Below, piece by piece: positions 1 through 5,073 of a stretch of DNA of 5,073 nucleotides (its first letter is position 1; each line of letters opens with the position of its first letter). Source of the stretch: Bacteroidota bacterium (GTDB lineage: Bacteria > Bacteroidota > Ignavibacteria > UBA10030 > UBA8401); the NCBI GenBank assembly GCA_003456055.1, contig DMPG01000201.1, forward strand, positions 2,356 to 7,428, written 5' to 3'. The position numbers were made by a program, and so were the translations under genes. A model generated the notes under the pieces. That model was given only the letters and a program-made list of their open reading frames with translations, made no database searches and was not told where the DNA came from.

Positions 1-72
1 GTACGGGCAGTTCTCGGAGGATTACTCTCTACGTTGATGACAGCTACAATTGCAGGGATTTTAGTAGGTTAA
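1..72 (+). CDS. C-terminal end of a probable concentrative nucleoside transporter (NupC/CNT family), partial
   Basis: Frame 1 is open from the window edge to a TAA at 70-72 and encodes 23 residues beginning VRAVLGGLLS and ending TATIAGILVG. The pattern of an R-A-hydrophobic start, a small Gly/Leu/Ser stretch, T-A-T-I-A-G-I-L and then an immediate stop resembles the last transmembrane helix of CNT/NupC nucleoside symporters, whose C-termini commonly read like RAL..G......A.(M/I)AGIL. These inner-membrane proteins import nucleosides with H+ or Na+. The context supports this: the next gene, 7 bases downstream on the same strand, is a purine nucleoside phosphorylase, so import and phosphorolysis would be co-transcribed. 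The rest of the gene is outside the window, so the family call rests on 23 residues plus context. Any other polytopic membrane protein ending in a similar helix remains possible. Confidence 0.6.
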   Translation, partial: VRAVLGGLLSTLMTATIAGILVG

Positions 73-79
73 AATATTA

Positions 80-910
80 ATGAATACATATCTTCAAGAA
101 TCAATTTCATATTTACAATCTAAAATTTCTGCAAAACCCAAAATTGCGGTCGTTCTCGGCTCCGGTCTTGGAGATTTCGCGAAACAAATCAAAAATCCTA
201 TCACGATTCATACTTCTGAAATTCCACATTATCCTGTTTCAACCGTTCCTGGTCATGCGGGTAAAATAATTTTTGGTAAACTCGAAAATGGTGGCAGGCA
301 ATCTGTGGAATTAATTGTCTTTCAAGGGCGTGTGCATTTGTACGAGAGCAATGATATTCAAAAAGTTGTCTATCCAATTAGAATTGCTGCTGAACTTGGA
401 TCGGAACAATTAATAGTCACAAATGCTGCTGGTGGAGTCAATCGTAATTTTGAATCTGGTACATTGATGTTTATTCGTGATTATATCAATCTTACCGGTG
501 AGAATCCGTTGATTGGCACTAAAGACTTAAATAATACTATATCGCTCCGAAAAAGTCCTCCTCTTTCGCCTTCAATGCTTAACAAAGCAAAATTAATTGC
601 TGAGAAGAATGGAATTTCGACAAAAGAAGGGGTTTACTGCTGGACAAAAGGACCAACCTATGAAACTGCCGCTGAAATAAGAATGATGGCTACTATCGGT
701 GCTGATGCGGTTGGGATGTCAACGGTTCCTGAGATTATTGTTGCACACAACTATGGAATAGAAATTCTCGGCATTTCGTGTATCACTAATATGGCAACCG
801 GAATATCTCTTACCAAACTAAACCATGAAGAAGTGACGGAAACCGCAAACAGAGTGAAAAATGATTTTACGAAACTGGTAAATGAAATTATTTTTGAGAT
901 GAATTTATGA
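80..910 (+). CDS. punA: Purine nucleoside phosphorylase (trimeric, PNP/MTAP family)
   Basis: A 276-residue cytosolic enzyme that cleaves purine (deoxy)nucleosides with phosphate, giving free base and (deoxy)ribose-1-phosphate for purine salvage. Its length is usual for the trimeric class, close to human PNP. Visible signatures are the phosphate loop GSGLG (27-31), PGH with H59, GRVHLYE (83-89, phosphate-binding R84 and H86), NAAGG (115-119), GPTYE (191-195) with base-contacting E195, GADAVGMSTVPE (207-218) and ITN with N237. The spacings E195 to M213 and E195 to N237 match human E201, M219 and N243, so the active site looks intact. An Asn at that position is the usual 6-oxopurine (guanosine/inosine) signature, which argues against the MTAP branch. 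The ATG at 80 follows the transporter stop by 7 bases; only a weak GTAGG (64-68) lies upstream, 11 bases away. It is probably co-transcribed with the transporter. The 3' end converges with the DUF420 gene. The symbol follows common usage; xapA or pnp-type names would also fit. Confidence 0.95.
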   Translation: MNTYLQESISYLQSKISAKPKIAVVLGSGLGDFAKQIKNPITIHTSEIPHYPVSTVPGHAGKIIFGKLENGGRQSVELIVFQGRVHLYESNDIQKVVYPIRIAAELGSEQLIVTNAAGGVNRNFESGTLMFIRDYINLTGENPLIGTKDLNNTISLRKSPPLSPSMLNKAKLIAEKNGISTKEGVYCWTKGPTYETAAEIRMMATIGADAVGMSTVPEIIVAHNYGIEILGISCITNMATGISLTKLNHEEVTETANRVKNDFTKLVNEIIFEMNL

Positions 911-935
911 CGTATCAAAACCGGAGTGTGTGGTT

Positions 936-1352
936 CTAAAAAATATGGTATAACATTAAATATACAATCACACCAGTTATTGAAACATATATCCAAATAA
1001 CAAATGTTTTTTTTGAAATTTTCCTGTGAAGATCAAACCTTCCTTTTAAACCACGGTACAATGTTAAAATTGCCATTGGCGGAACAACCGCTGCAAGAAT
1101 AACATGAGAAATCAGAATTGTGAAATAGACCGGCCGACTCCATCCTTCTCCTTGAAATGCAATTGATCCAACCTTTGCGTGATATATCAAGTAACTGATC
1201 AAAAATAACCAAGACGTTGCGAATGCTCCAATCATAAATTTTTTATGCTGTTCCCTTCTACCCGCTTTAATATGGTAATACCCAACCACAAGGAGAACAA
1301 AACTAATAAAGTTAAGAATAGCATTCACTGTAGCAAGATTTTCGAATTTCAT
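936..1352 (-). CDS. DUF420 (YozB/CtaM-like) four-helix membrane protein, probable aa3 oxidase assembly factor
   Basis: A 138-residue inner-membrane protein with four predicted helices (about 7-27, 40-58, 75-99 and 114-135). It matches my memory of the DUF420 family: H27 after helix 1, EQHKKFM (34-40), LISYLIYHAKVGS (51-63), FQGEGW.RPVYF (66-77), ISHVILA (81-87), LHRKI (108-112), and a C-terminus ending in YLMLYHIF. Its histidines (27, 36, 58, 83, 109, 136) sit near helix ends, which would suit heme or metal handling, though that is inference. In Staphylococcus aureus the family member CtaM is required for function of the heme-A-containing aa3 oxidase. Here the gene directly follows ctaB in an operon, giving independent contextual support. 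I chose the ATG at 1352-1350, nine bases after the ctaB stop. A GTG at 1361-1359, touching the ctaB TGA, would add three residues (MLS). Neither start has a good Shine-Dalgarno site. The stop is TAG at 938-936. Confidence 0.9.
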   Translation of the reverse strand: MKFENLATVNAILNFISFVLLVVGYYHIKAGRREQHKKFMIGAFATSWLFLISYLIYHAKVGSIAFQGEGWSRPVYFTILISHVILAAVVPPMAILTLYRGLKGRFDLHRKISKKTFVIWIYVSITGVIVYLMLYHIF

Positions 1353-1361
1353 ACTTAACAC

Positions 1362-2288
1362 TCAGCGAATTTTAAAGATGATCATTGCCGAAAAGATGAT
1401 CGGTAAATAGAATAATGATGAGAAGAAAAGCAATCGTGTAGCGGTATTTGAGGTATGGTCTTTAATTGATCGGTTGAATTTTATCCCAAACAATAGAAAC
1501 GATATCCCAATTAAAATAGCAACAGGAATATATTCCAAAGAAACTAATCCTACCATTGCCGGGGAAAGACTCACCCCAATCAAAATAACTTGATTGACCA
1601 AAATTTGTTTAGAGACTTTCATGCCTTTAATATCTAAATTTGTAAGAAGCTTAAAACCTGCTCTAGAATAATCCTCTCGGTACAACCATCCAATCGAATA
1701 AAAATGAGGTAATTGCCAGTAATATAATATTGCAAAGAGAGTTAATGATTGATATGAAAGTGAATTTTGTATTGCAGCCCAGCCGATTAACGTTGGTAAA
1801 GCTCCGGGGATTGCACCAATAATTGTAGCGATAGTTGAAATTCTCTTTAACGGTGTATACATGAATACATATGTGACTAACGTAGAAATAGCCAATAATG
1901 CTGTTAGCCAGTTTATGGTTAGTAACAAACCTGTCCCGATCAGAGAAGCCACAATACCAAACAGTAATGCTTCAGCAGGTAAGATTCTTTGATCTGGGAT
2001 AGGTCTTTTTTGAGTACGTTTCATCATTGTATCAAACTCGCGCTCAAAATACTGATTCAGAACTCCTGATCCTCCACCTACCAACAGAGTTCCCAATGCA
2101 AGTAATGGAAAAATTACAAGTTGAGACGCATCTGGAACTTTTATAGCCAAATACGCGGATCCAAGAGCAGTAAAAACAGACAACAGAGTTAATTCTGGTT
2201 TCATTAGAAGCCAGAGATCTTTCACAAACTCCCCAACTGTTCGTTTCATTTCCTTTTCTTCAGACATTAGTGATGTTTCGTTATTCAT
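1362..2288 (-). CDS. ctaB: Protoheme IX farnesyltransferase (heme O synthase), UbiA family
   Basis: A 308-residue inner-membrane prenyltransferase that transfers farnesyl from farnesyl diphosphate to protoheme, making heme O, the substrate of the CtaA encoded just upstream. The first prenyl-diphosphate motif is N78-Q-Y-F-E82-R-E-F-D86 followed by MMKRT.KRP (88-96). The second region has YTPLKR (144-149), IGAIPGALPTLIGW (157-170), WQLPHF (191-196) and REDY.RAGFKLL (204-215) with D206. The first acidic position is Glu82 where many CtaB proteins have Asp; I recall this as a common clade variant. About nine hydrophobic helices are visible and the length is normal. The ATG at 2288 abuts the ctaA TAG with no gap and lacks a Shine-Dalgarno site. 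M8 and M14 are alternatives, and M14 is preceded by a purine-rich GAAGAAAAGGAA run. The N-terminus before about residue 16 is not conserved enough to decide. The TGA stop at 1364-1362 directly precedes the DUF420 gene. Confidence 0.95.
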   Translation of the reverse strand: MNNETSLMSEEKEMKRTVGEFVKDLWLLMKPELTLLSVFTALGSAYLAIKVPDASQLVIFPLLALGTLLVGGGSGVLNQYFEREFDTMMKRTQKRPIPDQRILPAEALLFGIVASLIGTGLLLTINWLTALLAISTLVTYVFMYTPLKRISTIATIIGAIPGALPTLIGWAAIQNSLSYQSLTLFAILYYWQLPHFYSIGWLYREDYSRAGFKLLTNLDIKGMKVSKQILVNQVILIGVSLSPAMVGLVSLEYIPVAILIGISFLLFGIKFNRSIKDHTSNTATRLLFFSSLFYLPIIFSAMIIFKIR

Positions 2289-3296
2289 CTACAAACCGGT
2301 TTTTTTATTTAACCAACGTAATCGTACTATGTGAATTGCCGTCATAACACAGGCCATTAAAATTAATGCTCCAATAACAACATGAAATGATGTTATAATA
2401 AACTCTTTTCGTGAAAGTACGGTAATAATTCCAAGAGTAAATTGAATTAAAACAAAAGTTATAAGAAATATTCCTGATCTTCGCAGCCGTTTTGGAAGTT
2501 CAACAGATTTCCAAAGTCTGAATCCGAGAATTAAAACAATTGTAGCTGTAATATATGCCCAATATCGATGAATTAAATGAATCACAATTTGATACGCTTC
2601 AATTTGCTTGTCTCCAGTCCATTTAACTCCACTAGCAATCAATTCCTGATTATATTTTGCAACTGCGTCGACTGACAACGATGGGAATAATTGTGAATAC
2701 GCTAATGGGAAATCGGGTATTGATAATCCTGAATATGTATGACGCAATAATGCTCCGAACGCAAGTTGTAAAAAAACAGCTGCCACTGCTAAAATGGAAA
2801 TAGTTTGAAGTGAACTGCCTGTTGTAAATTGAAATCTTTCTCCCTCACATCTCCACCATCGCGACGTAAAAAGAGCAATCGATGAAACAACACAAAAGAA
2901 AGTTTGTGCTAACATTCCGTGAGCAATTGAAATCGCTGTTGGTAATAAGTATAGCACAGTTAATCCACCAAGAATTCCTTGTGTTATCACTGCGACAAGA
3001 GCAAAGTAGCCTAAATTTTTAACCCAAGTTCTATCTTCTTTTACTGCAAGCCATACAGTCAATATCACGGTAAGGAAACCAACAAATGATGCTGCAAGTC
3101 GATGACCATGTTCATATTGTATTCCGCCAATCCATTTGTCGATCGGAAATGTGAACATATTCTCACCATATGTTGTCGGCCAATCCGGTACCGACAGACC
3201 GGATCCGGTGCTTGTAACAAGACCGCCGATAAAAATCAAAACGAAAGTACTGAATGCAGTGAATAAGGCAAAACGGTGTAAAGATTTGTTAAACAT
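2289..3296 (-). CDS. ctaA: Heme A synthase (CtaA/COX15 family)
   Basis: A 335-residue inner-membrane protein with eight helices (about 11-30, 68-86, 95-115, 121-143, 165-185, 237-260, 274-296, 302-324) in the two four-helix halves typical of COX15/CtaA. It oxidises the C8 methyl of heme O to a formyl group, giving heme A for aa3-type oxidases. Visible signatures are GGLVTSTGSGLSVPDWP (24-40), E62 to H65 in EHGHR, H126 in AHGMLAQ, the second-half counterpart LRHTYSGLSIPDFP (184-197), H243 in IHRYWAY and H305 in FHVVIGA. By spacing these four histidines and E62 correspond to B. subtilis CtaA H60, H123, H216, H278 and E57. The first external loop lacks the Cys pair of the Bacillus enzyme, as in COX15-like members. 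A long loop (about 187-236) separates helices 5 and 6. It is the first gene of the operon: no Shine-Dalgarno precedes the ATG at 3296, and its TAG is adjacent to the ctaB ATG. Confidence 0.95.
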   Translation of the reverse strand: MFNKSLHRFALFTAFSTFVLIFIGGLVTSTGSGLSVPDWPTTYGENMFTFPIDKWIGGIQYEHGHRLAASFVGFLTVILTVWLAVKEDRTWVKNLGYFALVAVITQGILGGLTVLYLLPTAISIAHGMLAQTFFCVVSSIALFTSRWWRCEGERFQFTTGSSLQTISILAVAAVFLQLAFGALLRHTYSGLSIPDFPLAYSQLFPSLSVDAVAKYNQELIASGVKWTGDKQIEAYQIVIHLIHRYWAYITATIVLILGFRLWKSVELPKRLRRSGIFLITFVLIQFTLGIITVLSRKEFIITSFHVVIGALILMACVMTAIHIVRLRWLNKKTGL

Positions 3297-3360
3297 ATTC
3301 TGGTTTGTGGTTTAGTGATAATTGAATATACAACTTTTCATTTTGAATAACAGGCAAACC

Positions 3361-3389
3361 TTGATTCAAGAGTAACTTATCTGTAAATT
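3361..3389 (+). promoter_or_regulatory. Candidate promoter for the TolB-M28 peptidase gene
   Basis: TTGATT (3361-3366) and TAAATT (3384-3389) are separated by 17 bases. Each matches the sigma70 -35 or -10 consensus at 4 of 6 positions. Transcription would begin near 3396, giving a leader of about 23 bases that contains the ribosome binding site. In AT-rich DNA such matches are common, and the primary sigma factor of this phylum may prefer a different motif, so this is only a candidate. Confidence 0.3.
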
Positions 3390-3408
3390 CATTAGAATTT
3401 AAAATTAT

Positions 3409-3412
3409 GGAG
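3409..3412 (+). promoter_or_regulatory. Shine-Dalgarno site of the peptidase gene
   Basis: GGAG lies six bases before the ATG at 3419. It is the only good Shine-Dalgarno match before any gene start in the window, and it fixes the start of the peptidase gene directly ahead of a signal peptide. Confidence 0.6.
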
Positions 3413-3418
3413 CGTTTA

Positions 3419-5073
3419 ATGAAACAATTTTTTTTGTTGTTGTTGATAACGGTTACACTTTCTGCTCAAACTGAGCGATATTTTTCAAATATCAAACAAA
3501 TAACATTTGGCGGCTCAAATGCTGAGGCATATTTTTCTGCCGATGGAAAACAATTGATTTACCAGGCAACAAAAGATCAATTCAAATGTGATCAAATATT
3601 TACAATGAATATTGACGGCAGTAACAGTAAACTTGTTAGTACCGGTGACGGTCGTACAACTTGTGGTTATTTTTTTCCTGATGGTCAAAAGATAGTTTAT
3701 GCTTCAACACACGATGATGATGATGAGTGTCCCCCTCGTGCTGATCGTTCAAAAGGCTATACCTGGGAAGTCTATAACGCATATGATATTTATATCGCGA
3801 ATGCCGATGGATCAAAACCAAAAAAAATTGCTGCGTCTAAAGGATATGACGCAGAAGCAACAATTTCACCCGATGGAAAGAATATCGTTTTTACTTCTTC
3901 CCGCGATGGAGATTTAGAATTATATGTCATGGACGCAGTCGGTAAGAATGTCCGCCGTTTAACATACGACAAAGGATATGACGGAGGTGCATTCTTCTCA
4001 CCTGATGGTAAGAAAATTGTTTATAGAGCACATCATCCCGTAAATCCTGTTGAGATCAAAGAAGGTGAAGATCTTCCTAATCAGGAATTGGTAAAGCCAT
4101 CACAAATGGAATTGTATACAATTAATGTTGATGGAACTGAAAAAAAACAACTTACACACAATGGTGCTGCAAACTTTGCCCCATTTTTTACTCCCGACGG
4201 GAAGAAAATTATTTTTGCAAGCAATGTTAACGACCCTCAAGGTTACAATTTTGATTTGTATTTGATCGATCTCAACGGGAAAAACCTTCAACAAGTAACA
4301 TTGAATCCCGGATTTGACGGATTTCCAATGTTCAGTCCTGATGGAAAGAAATTAGTATTTGTTTCAAGTCGAAACGCTAAATCAAAACATGAATTTAATA
4401 TTTTTTTGGTCGATTGGGTTCCTGATTCTTCAGTTGCGTATGCAAAACATCATGTTGACTATCTTGCCTCTAACAAGCTTGAAGGACGTGGAACCGGTGA
4501 GAAAGGAAATGAATTAGCTGCAAAATATATTGCTGATAAGTTTTCAGAAATCGGGTTACAGCCAATGGGTGATAATGGAACATACTTCCAGGAATTTGAA
4601 GTTGTCAAATCTCTTGAATTGGGTCAACAAAATATATTGACAGCAAAAATTGGAAAGAAATTATCGACGTACACTGTAAAAAAAGATTTTATTCCTGTTT
4701 CTTTTTCAACAAATACTGCCGCGGAGGGTAAAGTTGTTTTCGTAGGTTTTGGAATGACTGTTGATTCAACGTATAATGATTATTCAAAAATTGATGTAAA
4801 GAATAAAATCGTTATTGCTCTTCGTAATTCTCCGGATGGTGACAATCCCCATTCAAAATATTCTAAACAATCAGCTTTGCGGTACAAAGCAATGCAGGCA
4901 CGTGAAAAAGGGGCTAAAGCTTTGTTGCTTGTAACCGCATCATCCGATGACTCATCGGATGCTTTAGTGAAACTAAAATTTGATAATTCTACTAGTGATG
5001 CAGGAATCCCTGTCTTCTCAGTTTCCCGCGCAATTGTCAATGAATGGTTAATTGGAAATAAACTTACAATTGA
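3419..5073 (+). CDS. Exported TolB-like (PD40) propeller / PA domain / M28-family peptidase, 3'-truncated by the window end
   Basis: The frame is open from ATG 3419 to the window edge (551 codons, no stop). Residues 1-17 form a Sec signal peptide (K3, a Leu-rich core, then a likely cut near SAQ) with no lipobox Cys, so the product is periplasmic, secreted or surface-exposed. Residues 25-332 contain six PD40 motifs of the form F(S/T)PDGKKI(V/I)(F/Y), at about 38-48, 84-94, 148-158, 192-202, 256-266 and 304-314, consistent with one six-bladed TolB-like propeller. Longer insertions follow motif 2 (DDDDECPP, 99-106, then DRSKGYTWE) and motif 4 (AHHPVNP, 204-210). Residues 344-395 (HHVDYLASNKLEGRGTGEKG, then AAKYIADKFSEIGLQP) match the N-terminal segment of M28 zinc aminopeptidases. 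Residues about 400-551 resemble a protease-associated insert (GKVVFVGFG, KNKIVIALR, AREKGAKALLLV, GIPVFSVS). The M28 metal ligands would lie downstream and cannot be checked. The likely role is extracytoplasmic peptide or amino-terminal processing, with the propeller as a binding or gating module; the substrate is unknown. Confidence 0.88.
   Translation, partial: MKQFFLLLLITVTLSAQTERYFSNIKQITFGGSNAEAYFSADGKQLIYQATKDQFKCDQIFTMNIDGSNSKLVSTGDGRTTCGYFFPDGQKIVYASTHDDDDECPPRADRSKGYTWEVYNAYDIYIANADGSKPKKIAASKGYDAEATISPDGKNIVFTSSRDGDLELYVMDAVGKNVRRLTYDKGYDGGAFFSPDGKKIVYRAHHPVNPVEIKEGEDLPNQELVKPSQMELYTINVDGTEKKQLTHNGAANFAPFFTPDGKKIIFASNVNDPQGYNFDLYLIDLNGKNLQQVTLNPGFDGFPMFSPDGKKLVFVSSRNAKSKHEFNIFLVDWVPDSSVAYAKHHVDYLASNKLEGRGTGEKGNELAAKYIADKFSEIGLQPMGDNGTYFQEFEVVKSLELGQQNILTAKIGKKLSTYTVKKDFIPVSFSTNTAAEGKVVFVGFGMTVDSTYNDYSKIDVKNKIVIALRNSPDGDNPHSKYSKQSALRYKAMQAREKGAKALLLVTASSDDSSDALVKLKFDNSTSDAGIPVFSVSRAIVNEWLIGNKLTI
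4941..4961. repeat. Perfect 10-bp inverted repeat with 1-nt centre inside the peptidase gene
   Basis: CATCCGATGA at 4941-4950 and TCATCGGATG at 4952-4961 are exact reverse complements around a single C at 4951. The same segment contains an imperfect direct repeat, TCATCCGAT and TCATCGGAT, encoding SSD-D-SSD (residues 508-514). It lies inside the reading frame, so codon and peptide repetition may be the whole explanation. Confidence 0.5.

Larger units (their letters stand above)
3297..3418. promoter_or_regulatory. Divergent intergenic region between the heme A operon and the peptidase gene
   Basis: A 122-base strongly AT-rich stretch between the leftward ctaA start and the rightward peptidase start, with no ORF of its own. 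It must contain or overlap promoters for both directions unless longer transcripts read through. The clearest rightward candidate is annotated separately. Leftward I see only weak elements: TTGCCT at 3357-3352 and TATATT at 3330-3325, 21 bases apart, which is too long for a standard sigma70 spacer. A short perfect inverted repeat, CTTGA-T-TCAAG, lies at 3360-3370. Confidence 0.6.

Noticed and set aside
751..996. Minus-strand open frame across the PNP 3' end
   Set aside because: It is antisense to the conserved PNP C-terminal motifs and overlaps the DUF420 3' end; there is no family resemblance.
3198..3209. 12-bp palindrome ACCGGATCCGGT within ctaA, near CGGTACCG at 3186-3193
   Set aside because: It encodes the conserved TGSG of the CtaA first-loop motif; Gly/Ser/Pro codons explain the local GC-rich symmetry, and it lies well inside the gene.
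3713..3727. Tandem GAT codon run as a possible phase-variation microsatellite
   Set aside because: Trinucleotide units keep the frame, so slippage would only change the number of Asp residues, and the run is only about four units long.
3636..3821. Minus-strand His-rich open frame opposite the peptidase gene
   Set aside because: It is the complement of the GAT-rich Asp codons and repeated propeller codons of the peptidase gene; there is no start context, and the plus-strand protein has clear domain motifs.
3699..3917. Plus-strand short open frame in another phase of the peptidase gene
   Set aside because: It runs inside the propeller coding sequence in a different phase, with no domain signal or ribosome binding site.
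4100..4294. Minus-strand open frame opposite propeller blades 5 and 6
   Set aside because: It is antisense to the PD40 motifs and has no recognisable features.
4780..5040. Minus-strand open frame opposite the PA-like region
   Set aside because: It is a shadow of the peptidase gene, whose frame shows PA-like motifs through this stretch.

Overview
The window is ordinary chromosomal DNA from an AT-rich bacterium. Weak or absent Shine-Dalgarno sites, a TolB-propeller/M28 peptidase fusion with an N-terminus ending in SAQ, and the heme A synthase/CtaB/DUF420 set together suggest the Bacteroidota-Chlorobiota-Ignavibacteria group. An Ignavibacteria-like organism is my best guess. This placement comes from protein style only and has not been tested by a search.

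Layout: positions 1-910 (+) hold the last 23 codons of what looks like a concentrative (NupC/CNT) nucleoside transporter, followed after 7 bases by a complete trimeric-type purine nucleoside phosphorylase. Together they form a nucleoside uptake and salvage pair. Positions 936-3296 (-) hold a tightly packed three-gene operon, ctaA (heme A synthase), ctaB (heme O synthase) and a DUF420 four-helix membrane protein, converging on the phosphorylase with only 25 bases between stop codons. Positions 3297-3418 are a divergent intergenic region that should carry promoters for both directions. From 3419 (+) to the window end runs a 5'-complete, 3'-truncated gene for an exported protein with six PD40/TolB-like propeller blades, an M28 aminopeptidase N-terminal segment and a PA-like domain. 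Its zinc-peptidase catalytic domain should lie beyond the window.

How the genes work together: CtaB converts protoheme to heme O and CtaA converts heme O to heme A, the cofactor of aa3-type cytochrome c oxidases. DUF420 proteins are associated with assembly of such oxidases, so the operon is a cofactor and assembly module for aerobic respiration; the oxidase subunit genes are not in the window. The salvage pair and the exported peptidase are probably functionally independent neighbours, both consistent with a heterotroph that scavenges nucleosides and peptides.

I found no mobile element, CRISPR array, RNA gene or convincing new system. The most useful second-look items are the TolB-M28 fusion with its two long inter-blade insertions, the gapless heme A/DUF420 operon, and some start-codon ambiguities.
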